A stretch of DNA of 64,000 bases from Mycolicibacterium senegalense (GCF_019645875.1 NZ_CP081000.1:1736001-1800000), one strand, 5' to 3'; counted from the first letter of the stretch, positions 52,157 through 63,282 are shown. Made by a program: numbers and translations. The notes: generated from the letters alone by a model not told the origin.

Positions 52157-53377
52157 TCAGAAGTAGGCGTTGGCCGGAACGGGCGTGCCGTGCAACAGGT
52201 TCTGACCGATCACCCGCGCCTTGTAGGCCACCGGGTTGTGCAGGGTGATGGTCCGGATGTTGCGCCAGTGCCGGTCGAGATTGCGCTGCCGGGAGGCCGC
52301 GCTGGCCCCGCCCAGCTCGAGCAGTCGGGTGGCGGCCTCGGGCGCGACGTCGTCGAGATGCACTTTGACTTTGGCGACCTTGAGCTGCGCCTCCGCGGCG
52401 AGGCGAGGATCGGGAACTCCGTCGACCGCGGAGTCGGTCGCGGCGCCGATCGCGGCCGCCGCGTCCAGCACGGCAGCCCGCGCGACATAGGCGGTGCTGG
52501 CCAGCACGCCGAGTTGGCGTTGCAGCAGCGGATCGTCGGTGGGCCGCTCGGTGACGGCATGGCTGAAGTTGCGTTCGCGTGAGCGCAGCAAGGCCACCCC
52601 GTCGTCGACGACATTGGCCAGGATGCCCGCGACCACGGCGTGGATGAACAGCTGTAGCGAGGCGTACTGGACGGTCGGGACGGGTTCGGCGTCATACGGC
52701 GCGTCGGTCAGGATCTCGTCGGCAGCGACCGCGACGTCGGTGAACGTCGTGGTACCCGTCCCGGTGCGGCGTTGGCCGAACCCGTCCCAATCGTCGACCA
52801 GCCGTACGCCGTCGCGGTCAGCGGGCACCAGGACGCTGGCCACCGAGTCGTGATCGGTGGTGGCGGTGACGGTGAGGTAATCCGAGAACAGGGTGCCCGT
52901 GCTGTAGTACTTTTCGCCGGTCAGCCGGAAGGTGCCCGGGCTCGCGTCGTCGGGGAGCAGGCGGGTGTTGAACACCAGGCTGCCCACGGCCAGCGAACCC
53001 TTCTCGCTGAAGGCATTACCGAAGATCTTGCCCTGGGCGATCTTGCCCAGCCAATGCTGCGATACCGGATCGTCGGCGCTGCGCAGCCGCTCTTCGGTGA
53101 ACCAGAAGTGGGTTCGGAAGATATGCGCCACAATGGGATCCGCCTTGGCCACGTCGATCACCGCGGAGAACAGTTGCGGCACGGTGAATCCGGCGCCACC
53201 GAGGGACTCGGGCAGCCGTAGGGTGCCGAACCCGGCCCGTTTGAGCGCGGAGACTTGGTCGAAGGGATTCTCGTCATTGAGGTCGCGGTCCTTGGCGCCC
53301 GCGGCGATCGAGGCCAGCAGGTCGTCCCATTCCGGCGTACCGGGCAAAACACGGGTCACGTTCTCGACGGTGGTCAT
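52157..53377 (-). CDS. Acyl-CoA dehydrogenase-fold monooxygenase, DszC/SfnB-like
   Basis: Protein of 406 aa with the acyl-CoA dehydrogenase fold of the FMNH2-dependent DszC/SfnB group: an N-terminal helical domain, LPESLGGAGFTVPQLFSAV, FTEERLRSADDPVSQHW, a middle beta domain (KYYSTGTLFSDYLTVTA) and a C-terminal helical domain (LGVLASTAYVARAAVLDAAAAIG). The catalytic Glu of true acyl-CoA dehydrogenases is not evident. It should oxygenate a sulfide, sulfone or similar compound together with the LLM enzyme. The ATG at 53377 is used. Confidence 0.85.
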   Translation of the reverse strand: MTTVENVTRVLPGTPEWDDLLASIAAGAKDRDLNDENPFDQVSALKRAGFGTLRLPESLGGAGFTVPQLFSAVIDVAKADPIVAHIFRTHFWFTEERLRSADDPVSQHWLGKIAQGKIFGNAFSEKGSLAVGSLVFNTRLLPDDASPGTFRLTGEKYYSTGTLFSDYLTVTATTDHDSVASVLVPADRDGVRLVDDWDGFGQRRTGTGTTTFTDVAVAADEILTDAPYDAEPVPTVQYASLQLFIHAVVAGILANVVDDGVALLRSRERNFSHAVTERPTDDPLLQRQLGVLASTAYVARAAVLDAAAAIGAATDSAVDGVPDPRLAAEAQLKVAKVKVHLDDVAPEAATRLLELGGASAASRQRNLDRHWRNIRTITLHNPVAYKARVIGQNLLHGTPVPANAYF

Positions 53378-53433
53378 GGCACCGTTGTATCCGCACGGGC
53401 CATTGATGGGCACGCGTTTGGATCAGGCCGAAC

Positions 53434-54033
53434 CTAAGGCCGCACCCGCAAGCCGTACAGATAGGTGGTCAGGTACTCGGCCATCACCGGGGCTCGGACC
53501 TCGGCGGCCTCCGGGATGGTGATCAGCAGTGCGTAGAGCCCTGCCAGAAACGACATGCCGTTGTGCATCACGTCCACTTCGGCGGGAATCTCACCACGCT
53601 GCTGTGCGCGTTGGAGTTCCTCGATCACCGCGACGATCACCGGATGGTGCGTCCATTCCTCAGACGGTGGCCGGGAGGTGGAAAAGTGCAGGGCCAGAAA
53701 GTCTTTGAACAGCCGGCCGCCGAGGCGCCGTTCGAGCTTCTCCAGCACTCGAACCATTTCGGCCAGGGTGTCGGCGACGTCATGAGGAGTGGCGAAGAAC
53801 CGGGCGAGATCGGCGGCCATTCGCTGTTGTTCTCGCTGCTCGAGTTCCAGCAGGACGTGTTCCTTGGTGGGGAAATGGAAGAAGAAGGTGCCGTGCGCGA
53901 CGCCCGCGGCCGACGCGATGGCGGCGGTTTCGGCCGCGGCCATTCCGCCGCGCTTGAACTCGGAGATCGCGGCCCCCAGTAGCCGTTCTCGGGTCTGCAA
54001 GCCCTTGCGGCTCCGTGGCGGTCCGGTGAGCAC
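53434..54033 (-). CDS. TetR-family regulator of the membrane operon
   Basis: TetR repressor of 199 aa from the GTG at 54033. The DNA-binding domain has TRERLLGAAISEFKRGG and the helix-turn-helix AAIASAAGVAHGTFFFHF (about 30-48). The ligand domain follows. In-frame starts at 54087 and 54123 would cover a palindrome; TAGCAT 7 nt before the GTG supports a leaderless start there. It is divergent from the four-gene membrane operon and likely represses it. Confidence 0.85.
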   Translation of the reverse strand: MLTGPPRSRKGLQTRERLLGAAISEFKRGGMAAAETAAIASAAGVAHGTFFFHFPTKEHVLLELEQREQQRMAADLARFFATPHDVADTLAEMVRVLEKLERRLGGRLFKDFLALHFSTSRPPSEEWTHHPVIVAVIEELQRAQQRGEIPAEVDVMHNGMSFLAGLYALLITIPEAAEVRAPVMAEYLTTYLYGLRVRP

Positions 54034-54055
54034 GGGACCGATGCTACGACAGGAG

Positions 54056-54075
54056 AAACTGACTGTACTCAGTTT
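54056..54075. promoter_or_regulatory. Palindromic TetR operator candidate
   Basis: AAACTGA (54056-54062), 6 nt, TCAGTTT (54069-54075): perfect 7-bp arms between the divergent TetR gene and the membrane operon. Confidence 0.6.
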
Positions 54076-54155
54076 GACTGCTTTCATTTCGGCGTTACTG
54101 CCGTTACGGTTTCGAGGGGACATTTTTCTGACTCAAGTCAATTCTGGAGGCTGGC

Positions 54156-54911
54156 GTGCAGATTTTGGAGCAGGTTCAAGACCTGCCGAAAGCCGGGAAC
54201 ATCAAGGCACAGTGGGTGAGCCTGTGGACCGGGCCGGCCGTCGGCGTGGTCCTGCTGGCGGCAGCGTTGGCGTTCCCGGGGTTCTGGCCGCCCATGTCGC
54301 CGACCTGGACTGCGCATCAGGTTGCCGGGTTCTATGCCGACCACACCGCTTGGATCCGCTTCAGCCAGGTGACATTCAATCTGTGCGGGATCCTGATCCT
54401 GCCGTTCTTCATGGTGATCGTCGTCCAGATGAAGCGGATGAAGACCCAGAGCCATGTGTTCGCGTACTGCTACCTGACCGCAGCGGTCAGCGGTGCCACG
54501 ATCTTCGCGCTGTCCAACGTGTTCTTCCTGGTGGCCGCGTTTCGTCCGGACCGCAATCCCGAGCTGGTCATGCTGCTCAACGACCTGGCCTGGATCGTTC
54601 TGGTGGCGCCGGTGGGCATGGTGGTGTCGCAGTTCGCGTTGCTGGCAGTCGCTGTCTATTTCGACAACGGGCCCGCCCCGGTGTTTCCCCGGTGGGTCGG
54701 GCATTACTCGCTGGCCACCGCGATCGCGATGATCCCGGCGGCCGGCGCTGCGGTGTTCCAGACCGGGCCATTGGCCTGGGACGGCGTGCTGGCCTTCTGG
54801 TTGCGCAACGGTGCCTTCGCGGTGTTCGTCATCGTGATGTTCTTCGTGCTGCGCCGCGCGGTGCTCAACCAGGCCGTCGAGGAGGGCGTAACAGAGGACA
54901 CCACAGCATGA
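54156..54911 (+). CDS. Six-helix membrane protein, unknown function (paralogue A)
   Basis: Protein of 251 aa with about six hydrophobic segments (near 27-48, 72-92, 104-127, 140-165, 180-200, 205-230). A distinctive AAFRPDRNPEL loop after TM3 and GPLAWDGVLAFW before the last helix are shared with the next gene. I do not recognise a named family. GTG start with GGAGG 7 nt upstream. It is first gene of an operon ending in oxidase subunit III- and IV-like genes, so a membrane redox or copper-oxidase context is inferred. Confidence 0.72.
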   Translation: MQILEQVQDLPKAGNIKAQWVSLWTGPAVGVVLLAAALAFPGFWPPMSPTWTAHQVAGFYADHTAWIRFSQVTFNLCGILILPFFMVIVVQMKRMKTQSHVFAYCYLTAAVSGATIFALSNVFFLVAAFRPDRNPELVMLLNDLAWIVLVAPVGMVVSQFALLAVAVYFDNGPAPVFPRWVGHYSLATAIAMIPAAGAAVFQTGPLAWDGVLAFWLRNGAFAVFVIVMFFVLRRAVLNQAVEEGVTEDTTA

Positions 54912-55627
54912 CGGTCTTGACGAAAGCGTCTCCGGGCAAGCCGGATGTGCGGCTGATGACCTGGTTCTTCCCGATCTGGTACGGCGCGTTCGGCGTCATC
55001 ATCTGCATCCTGACTCGGGTGACACCGCCGCCGCGTCCCGATGTCACCGCAGCCGACAAGGTCGCGTTCTTCACCGAACACGGACTGACCATCAAGATCG
55101 GATTCTGTCTGCTGCTGATCCTGCTGGGCGGCGCGGCGATGACCAACGGTCTGGTGGCCTACCAGATCAAGCGCATGTCGGTGGGCTCGGTGTTCGCCTA
55201 CGGATATATCGGCGGCATGGGCGTCGGAGCGTTGCCCGGATTCCTGTTGGTCTCGGTGTGTTTCCTGACCGCGGCATTTCGTCCGGACCGCGACCCCGAA
55301 CTGATCAGCCTGCTCTACGACCTCGGAATGCTTTCGTACAACGGCTCATTGGGTTGCTTCACGGCGGCCTACCTGGTGCTGGCGATCGCCGTCCTCTACG
55401 ACAAGAACGGTGTCTTCCCGGCGTGGTTCGCCTACGTGACCATCTGGCAGATCATCACCGAGGTGATCGCCACCCAGATGTTCGTATTCCACTCAGGACC
55501 GTTCGCCTGGAACGGCTCGATCGCGTTCTGGTGGGCAGTGGTGGTCTTCTCGGTCTGGCTGTCGGCGCTGATCGTGCTGTTGCGTCAGGCCCTCAAGCGT
55601 GAGGAAACAAGCAGTGACGCAGACTGA
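54908..55627 (+). CDS. Six-helix membrane protein, unknown function (paralogue B)
   Basis: Protein of 239 aa sharing AAFRPDRDPEL and GPFAWNGSIAFW with paralogue A, and the same helix pattern, so the two genes arose by tandem duplication. It overlaps paralogue A by ATGA and the next gene by 14 bp. The cytoplasmic ends carry Lys/Arg. They could form a heterodimer. No cofactor-binding motif is seen. Confidence 0.72.
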   Translation: MTVLTKASPGKPDVRLMTWFFPIWYGAFGVIICILTRVTPPPRPDVTAADKVAFFTEHGLTIKIGFCLLLILLGGAAMTNGLVAYQIKRMSVGSVFAYGYIGGMGVGALPGFLLVSVCFLTAAFRPDRDPELISLLYDLGMLSYNGSLGCFTAAYLVLAIAVLYDKNGVFPAWFAYVTIWQIITEVIATQMFVFHSGPFAWNGSIAFWWAVVVFSVWLSALIVLLRQALKREETSSDAD

Positions 55628-56192
55628 TTCGCGACCACAAGCCGCGCCGGAACACCTGCCCGGCGACGGGCACATGTGGGTGATGGTGCTCGGTGATCTG
55701 GTCATCTTCGGTGGCTACTTCATCGTGTTCATGATCTACCGGAGCATGCATCCGGACGAATTCTTGCGCGCCCAACAACATCTCGATATCACGATCGGTG
55801 TCGTCAACACCGTGATCCTGCTGACCAGCTCCTGGGTGGTGGCCCGAGCCGTGCTGGCTGCCCGCGCCGGACGGCACGAGGCCGCGATCCGGCTCACCTA
55901 TGCCGGTGGAATCGGCGGCCTGATGTTCATGGTTTGCAAGGGTTATGAGTGGGTGGTCAAGATCGAGGCCGGCCACACGAACTCCGAAATGTTCTATTCG
56001 TTCTACTACGTGCTGACCGGCGTGCATCTGATCCATGTGCTGATCGGGCTCATCGTGCTCGGTGTGATCGTGCGGGAGCTGCGCAATCCGTCTCGCCGCC
56101 GTGCATCGGTGGTCGAGGCGAGCGCGGTCTACTGGCACATGGTCGACCTGCTGTGGGTGATCATCTTCGGCCTGCTCTACGTGATGAGGTGA
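55614..56192 (+). CDS. Cytochrome c oxidase subunit III/NorE-like protein
   Basis: Heme-copper oxidase subunit III family protein of 192 aa with five hydrophobic segments. It starts HLPGDGHMWVMVLGDLVIFGGYF, typical of NorE-like members. It continues with GYEWVVKIEAGHTNSEMFYSFYYVLTGVHLIHVLIGL and ends AVYWHMVDLLWVIIFGLLYVMR, which contains the conserved His. The GTG at 55614 has GAGGAAA upstream. No subunit I or II gene lies in the window. A role in assembling or accompanying a distant oxidase or NO reductase is inferred. Confidence 0.85.
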   Translation: MTQTDSRPQAAPEHLPGDGHMWVMVLGDLVIFGGYFIVFMIYRSMHPDEFLRAQQHLDITIGVVNTVILLTSSWVVARAVLAARAGRHEAAIRLTYAGGIGGLMFMVCKGYEWVVKIEAGHTNSEMFYSFYYVLTGVHLIHVLIGLIVLGVIVRELRNPSRRRASVVEASAVYWHMVDLLWVIIFGLLYVMR

Positions 56193-56194
56193 CC

Positions 56195-56461
56195 ATGACA
56201 GACAAGGGTGTAACTCAGACGTGGCTGCTGCTGGTCGCGATCACCGTCGGATCGTGGTGGCTGGCCCCGGCCCAGTACTCGGAGGCACTGCGGGCCAGCG
56301 TGCCGATCACCGCATTGGTGCTGGCCCTGACCTTGATCAAGTCGCGCTTGATCATTCGGCAGTTCATGGAGGTGCGGACCGCGCCCAGATGGCTCAAGCT
56401 CGCCACCGACGGATGGCTGACCGTGCTGTTCGCGTCGATCTTCACCATCTATCTGATCTGA
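56195..56461 (+). CDS. Cytochrome oxidase subunit IV/NorF-like small membrane protein
   Basis: Small protein of 88 aa with three hydrophobic segments (about 8-24, 34-50, 68-86) and the SRLIIRQFMEVRTAP loop common in prokaryotic subunit IV/NorF-type proteins. It lies 2 bp after the subunit III gene, so the NorE/NorF order is preserved. It is the last gene of the TetR-controlled group. Confidence 0.78.
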   Translation: MTDKGVTQTWLLLVAITVGSWWLAPAQYSEALRASVPITALVLALTLIKSRLIIRQFMEVRTAPRWLKLATDGWLTVLFASIFTIYLI

Positions 56462-56487
56462 CGGTTTGCGCGGCACAATGGAGCGCA

Positions 56488-57744
56488 ATGACGATGAACG
56501 CCAAGCGCAGGCGGGTGCACGACAAGCTCGCCGCGCTCCCGGGGGTGCGAGCGGTACGACGCCCGGTCAGCCCGGGTTCCGAGGAGCGGTTCGACCTGTT
56601 CTACGTGCGGGCCGGGCGCAAATCTGCGCATCCGGTGGTGATCATCCCGGGTGGTCCCGGTGTGGCATCGATCCAGCCTTACCGCGCGCTGCGCCGGCGC
56701 GCGGCCGCCGCGGGATTCGACGTGATCATGATCGAGCATCGGGGTATCGGGATGTCACGGCATACGGACGCGGGTGCCGATCTGCCTCCCGAGGCCATCA
56801 CCGTCGAGCAGGTGGTCGACGATATCGCCGCGGTGCTCGACGACGCCGGTGTGCACGCGGCGGTGCTCTACGGCACGTCGTACGGCACCTACGTCGCAGC
56901 CGGGTTCGGCGTGCGGCATCCCGACCGGATCGCGGCGATGGTGCTGGACTCCCCGCTGCTGTCCACGGCTGACATCGAGGCGATGCGCAGCGCCATCCGC
57001 GGTCTGCTTTGGGAAGGCTCCGATCCGGAAACCGCGAAGCTGGCGCCAAAGGTCCGGCGCCTGGTGGCAGACGGCATGCTGGCCCCCCGAGGCGGAGAGC
57101 TGGCGGGCCTGCTCTATGGCTTCGGTGGCCCGGCGCTGTTGGGCCGCCAGCTCGATCTGCTGTTGCGCGGCCGCACCCTGGTGTGGTCGGCACTGGCCTG
57201 GCTGAACCGACTGTCGACGCGAAAAGCTCCGTACCGCAACGAGGTCGACCTCGTGGGCCGGATCGCCTTCCGCGAACTGAACTACGCCGGTGTGCCCGAT
57301 GGTCTGCCGCTGGACCCTGCTCTGGAGATGGCCGACATGATCGGCAGCGCGAAGTTCTACGAACCTTTCGAGGCCGAACCTTTCGACCTCACGGCCGAGA
57401 TGCCCCACTTCCGCTGGCCCACGGTCGTCGTGTCGGGTGGCCGGGATCTGACCACGCCGCCGGCCGTGGCCGAGCGCATCGCGGCCCTGGTGCCCGAATC
57501 CGTGCTGGTGCGAATGCCCACGGTGGCCCACAGTGTGCTCGACACCCGGGAACGTGCTGCCTTTGCGGTGATCCGGGCAGTGTGCGACGGTGCGGCAGAG
57601 CAACTCGCCGCCACCGCCGACGAGCTGGATGACCTGCCCGCACGCGGTTTCATCCGGGCGGCCGTGTCGGCGATCGCGGCGGCGCTTGCTGTGGAAGCGG
57701 CGTTGCCCGGCGGTCGATCGCCGGGCACGGGCGCGACTATTTGA
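56488..57744 (+). CDS. Alpha/beta hydrolase, proline-iminopeptidase-like
   Basis: Alpha/beta-hydrolase of 418 aa. The oxyanion loop is IPGGPGVAS (about 54-62), the nucleophile Ser is in GTSYGTY (about 131-137), the acid is likely Asp in VVSGGRDLTTPP and the His is in TVAHSVLD. There is a large lid insert (about 165-290). This resembles the S33 aminopeptidase/epoxide hydrolase groups of mycobacteria. It is 26 bp downstream of the NorF-like gene and may be co-transcribed. It overlaps the convergent oppA by 8 bp. Substrate unknown. Confidence 0.83.
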   Translation: MTMNAKRRRVHDKLAALPGVRAVRRPVSPGSEERFDLFYVRAGRKSAHPVVIIPGGPGVASIQPYRALRRRAAAAGFDVIMIEHRGIGMSRHTDAGADLPPEAITVEQVVDDIAAVLDDAGVHAAVLYGTSYGTYVAAGFGVRHPDRIAAMVLDSPLLSTADIEAMRSAIRGLLWEGSDPETAKLAPKVRRLVADGMLAPRGGELAGLLYGFGGPALLGRQLDLLLRGRTLVWSALAWLNRLSTRKAPYRNEVDLVGRIAFRELNYAGVPDGLPLDPALEMADMIGSAKFYEPFEAEPFDLTAEMPHFRWPTVVVSGGRDLTTPPAVAERIAALVPESVLVRMPTVAHSVLDTRERAAFAVIRAVCDGAAEQLAATADELDDLPARGFIRAAVSAIAAALAVEAALPGGRSPGTGATI

Positions 57745-59419
57745 CGAAACCGACCTTGGTGTAGTCGGTGTCGGCCAGACCTGAGGCTCCGAAGTTGGCC
57801 AGGCTGCTGCGGACCGCCACGTTTCCGGGTGATTGGAACAGCGGGAGGCTGAAGACTTCCTCGAACAACATCTGGTCGAGCTCGTTGGCCAGGGCCTGTG
57901 CCTTGACAGGGTCCAGCTCTTCGAGCGTCTGCTCGATCTTGGCGTCGATCTCCGGGCTACCGATCTTGCCGAAGTTACTGGCCCCGTCCTGCGCGTAGAT
58001 CTGGGTCAGTGAGCTCAACGGGAAAGCGTCGCCGAGGAAGGCGAACTGGGCGATGTCGAAGTCGCCCTTGATGATGTAATTGCTGAAGAAGCCAGTGCCC
58101 GGCTTGGTGTCGAGCTTCAGGTTCACCCCGATCTGACCGAGCATGTTCTGGGCGATCTGGGCCACCTGGCGAGTGCTGCCCGCGTCGTAGAACACATTGC
58201 GGATCACGAGTTCCTTGCCGTCCTTCTCTCGGAACTGCTTGCCCTCAGGCACCTTCCAGCCCAGCGCATCGAGCTCGGCCTTGGCTTTCTCCGGATCGAA
58301 GGCCACCGACGCGGCGTTGTCCTGATAACCCTGCTGGCCCGCGACGAAGATGTGGTTGTTCAGCGGCACCGGATTGTCGGTCAAGCCGCGCTGGGTGATG
58401 TTGGCCAGCGCCTGACGGTCGATGCCCTTGGCCACCGCGCGGCGCAGTGCCGGGTCGGCCAGGATCGAACCGGGCGCGCCGTTGAAGGTCAGGTGATACC
58501 AGCTGGCCGACGGGGCGCGACGGATGCTGATCCCCGGGGTCTTGCGAGCGATCGTCAGTTCGTCCAGTGAGGTGGTGCCGGTGGCGTCGATGGTGTTGTT
58601 CTGCAGTGCCGGGATGCGTGCGGCGTCATCGAGCACCAGGTAGGTGATGGTGTCCAACAGCGGTGGGGCTCCCCACCATTTCGGGTTGCGGCTCAACGTG
58701 ATCCGTTGTGCGCCCCGATCGATGTTGGACACGATGAACGGGCCCGCCGACGGTCCGGGCTGGCTGAGCTGGGCTTTGTTGAAGGCCTCCGGGGTGGCGG
58801 TCATGCTCTTGGGCAGCAGCCGGCCGTTGCCGGCGAACATGCCCTTCCAGTCCGCGTACGGCTTCTCGAAGGTCATCACCGCTTGGCGGTCGTCGACGCC
58901 GCGGGTCACCGAGGCCACCCGCTCGAAGCCGTTGGGCGCGGCGATCACGAACGCCGGGTTCTTGCCGCTGTTGGCCTCGGTCTGGGACTTGATGTCCTCC
59001 CAGGTGATCGGCGTGCCGTCGGACCACACCGCCTTGGGATTGATCGTGTAGGTGACCACCTGGGGGTTGGTTCCGGTCAGTTCGACATTGGTGAAGTAGT
59101 CGGTGTTCACCGTCGCCGATCCGTCAGCGGCGATGACGAAGGTGCGGGGCAACGTGGCCTTGGTGAGTGCGCCGACGTCGCCGGTGTTGCCGTCGAGGTG
59201 CAGCGGGTTGAAGTTCGTCGGGAACTCGGTCAGGGCCAGGCGCAGGTTGCCGCCTTGCCGCAGGTTCGCGACGTCCTGCGGATTGACGTCATTGGTGCTG
59301 CCGAGCTCGGCGTTACCGCCGGCCGAGGGGGTCTCCCGATCTCCGCCCGAACACCCGGTGAGGGCAAGGCCGGCAACGACGGTGGCGATAGCCAAACGGC
59401 GGATCTTCAATCCGTTCAT
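57737..59419 (-). CDS. oppA: Oligopeptide-binding lipoprotein OppA (Rv1280c type)
   Basis: Family 5 extracellular solute-binding lipoprotein of 560 aa. Lipobox LTGC (Cys23); the SBP_bac_5 pattern includes LTEFPTNFNPLHLDGN, YTINPKAVWSDGTPITWEDI, GAPGSILADPALRRAVAKGIDRQALA and KAKAELDALGW. It delivers peptides to the OppBCD membrane complex encoded just upstream in the same direction. TAGCAT 7 nt before the ATG suggests its own leaderless promoter. A 124-bp gap separates it from oppD. Confidence 0.9.
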   Translation of the reverse strand: MNGLKIRRLAIATVVAGLALTGCSGGDRETPSAGGNAELGSTNDVNPQDVANLRQGGNLRLALTEFPTNFNPLHLDGNTGDVGALTKATLPRTFVIAADGSATVNTDYFTNVELTGTNPQVVTYTINPKAVWSDGTPITWEDIKSQTEANSGKNPAFVIAAPNGFERVASVTRGVDDRQAVMTFEKPYADWKGMFAGNGRLLPKSMTATPEAFNKAQLSQPGPSAGPFIVSNIDRGAQRITLSRNPKWWGAPPLLDTITYLVLDDAARIPALQNNTIDATGTTSLDELTIARKTPGISIRRAPSASWYHLTFNGAPGSILADPALRRAVAKGIDRQALANITQRGLTDNPVPLNNHIFVAGQQGYQDNAASVAFDPEKAKAELDALGWKVPEGKQFREKDGKELVIRNVFYDAGSTRQVAQIAQNMLGQIGVNLKLDTKPGTGFFSNYIIKGDFDIAQFAFLGDAFPLSSLTQIYAQDGASNFGKIGSPEIDAKIEQTLEELDPVKAQALANELDQMLFEEVFSLPLFQSPGNVAVRSSLANFGASGLADTDYTKVGFVK

Positions 59420-59543
59420 CCCGCCGATGCTAGAGGTACCCGGGCCGCTATGGGGTGACGACTCGGACACCGCTGGCCGGACGGTGGCATTGCGACGGCG
59501 GCCGATACCGTGGGAACCGGGTTTTTCATGGGGCGGGTCCGAC

Positions 59544-61381
<1,838 letters not shown>

Positions 61382-61385
<4 letters not shown>

Positions 61386-62308
61386 CGTGATGCCCCCTTG
61401 CGGCGACGGAGCTGCCCGCTGCCCGGGTCGAAAGCGTCGCGCAGACCGTCACCGGCGAGGTTGGCGCACAACACGATCAGAACCAGCATCCCGGCCGGGA
61501 ACAGGAACACCCAGGGAAACGTGGTGGTGGACTTGGTGCCGTCGGCGATCAGCGTGCCCAGCGACACGTCGGGAGCTTGGATTCCGAAACCCAGGAAACT
61601 CAAACCTGTCTCACCCAGAATCGCCAGACCGACGTTGAGCACGGTGTCGATGATCAGCAGTGACGCCACGTTCGGCAGGATGTGGCGTGCGATGATCCGC
61701 CAACTGCGCACGCCCATATACCGTGCCGCGACGACGAATTCGCGTTCCCGCAGGCTCAGTGTCATGCCCCGCACGATCCGTGAGCTGATCATCCAACTGA
61801 ACACCGAGAACAGCACGATGAGCCAGAACACCCGGTCGGACTGGCCCAACCGAGGCGTGACGATCGCGATCAGAATGAAACTGGGCACCACCAGCAGCAG
61901 GTCCACGACCCACATCAGTGCGGTGTCCCGCCAGCCGCCGAAGTAGCCGGCGACGGCGCCGACGGTGGCGGCGATGACGGTCGAGATCAACGCCACGCAG
62001 ACCCCGATCAGCATGGATTTCTGCATGCCCCGCAGGGTTTGGGCGAAGATGTCCTGTCCGAGTGCGTTGGTTCCGAACCAGTGGTCGGCCGACGGCGGCT
62101 GCTGGAGTGCGTAGTAGTCGAGATCGGTGTAGCTGTAAGGAAGCAGCGGCGGTACCGCATAGCAACCGACGAACAGCACCACGAGCAGTAGCAGCGATAT
62201 CACCGCCGGCTTGTTGCGCAGGAATCGGCGGAACACCAGGGTGCGCCGCGTGGCGAATTCCTCGGTGTGCAGACCCGACCGGGCTGAGGTGGTCGTCGCG
62301 TCGCTCAT
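61382..62308 (-). CDS. oppC: Oligopeptide ABC permease OppC
   Basis: Permease of 308 aa with an N-terminal cytoplasmic stretch, TM1 near residues 35-55, an extracytoplasmic segment ([24 protein letters not shown]) and further helices. The EAA loop region is [19 protein letters not shown], the coupling helix to OppD. It overlaps oppB and oppD by 4 bp each. Confidence 0.92.
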
Positions 62309-63282
62309 CGCACCCGCACTCTCGGATCGAGCGCCGCATAGATGACGTCGGACAACAACCCGGCCAGCAGCACCACCGAGCCGGAGAACACCGTGATCGC
62401 GGCGATGATGTTGGTGTCCTGGGTCGCGATTCCCTGCACCACCCATTCGCCCATACCGTGCCAGCCGAAGATCTTCTCGACGAACACCGCGCCGGTCACC
62501 AGACCGGCCACACCGTAGGCGAACAACGTGGCCATGGGGATCAGCGCGGTCCGCAGTCCGTGCTTGAACAGGGCCTGACCGCGGGTCAGGCCCTTGGCCC
62601 GTGCCGTGCGGATGAAGTCCTGGCCGAGGACGTCGAGCATGGCGTTGCGCTGATAGCGGCTGTAGCCGGCGATCGCGCCGAGCGCGAGGGTGAAGGTCGG
62701 CAGTGCGAGGTGCTGTAGGCGGTCCACGAATTGGTCCCAGGCACCGCCTACGGGGACCGGCGCGGTTTCCCCCGTGTATTCGAAGATCTGTACGCCCAGG
62801 ATCGAGTTCACGTTGAGTGCGGCCAGGATCAGCAGGTTGGCTATCACGAAAGTCGGTGCGCTGAGCACGAGCAACGACAGCAGTGTGATGAATCGGTCAG
62901 AGAGCCGATACTGCCGGATAGCGCCCCATGCGCCGAGCACGACACCGATCACGGTGCCCACCACCGATCCGAGGACGAGCAGTCGCAGGCTCACACCGAT
63001 GCGCCGCCACAGCTCATCGGACACTGGCTGGCCGGCGACGGTGGTACCGAAGTCGCCGCGGACCGCGCCGGAAGCCCAGTCGAGGTAACGCAGTGGGATG
63101 GGTTTGTCGAGGCCTAGTTCGGCGGCCTTGGCGTCGATGGCGGACTGCGGTGGCCGTGGGTTGCGCTGCAACAGGCTGTCGAGCGGCTCGAACGTCAGTG
63201 ACGTCAGCGCGAAGGTCAGAAACGACGCCAGGGCCAGCAACACGATGTAGTTGAGCAGCCGGCGCGCCAGAAAGCGCGTCAT
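62305..63282 (-). CDS. oppB: Oligopeptide ABC permease OppB
   Basis: Permease of 325 aa with six helices. The N-terminus is RFLARRLLNYIVLLALASFLTF and the EAA region is DFIRTARAKGLTRGQALFKHGLRTALIP. It is first gene of the oppBCDA operon. No clear -10 box was seen near the ATG at 63282. Confidence 0.92.
   Translation of the reverse strand: MTRFLARRLLNYIVLLALASFLTFALTSLTFEPLDSLLQRNPRPPQSAIDAKAAELGLDKPIPLRYLDWASGAVRGDFGTTVAGQPVSDELWRRIGVSLRLLVLGSVVGTVIGVVLGAWGAIRQYRLSDRFITLLSLLVLSAPTFVIANLLILAALNVNSILGVQIFEYTGETAPVPVGGAWDQFVDRLQHLALPTFTLALGAIAGYSRYQRNAMLDVLGQDFIRTARAKGLTRGQALFKHGLRTALIPMATLFAYGVAGLVTGAVFVEKIFGWHGMGEWVVQGIATQDTNIIAAITVFSGSVVLLAGLLSDVIYAALDPRVRVR

Noticed and set aside
53434..54123. 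Longer TetR protein starting at 54123 or 54087
   Set aside because: The extension runs through the palindrome and has no TetR similarity; the GTG at 54033 has a well-placed -10 box.
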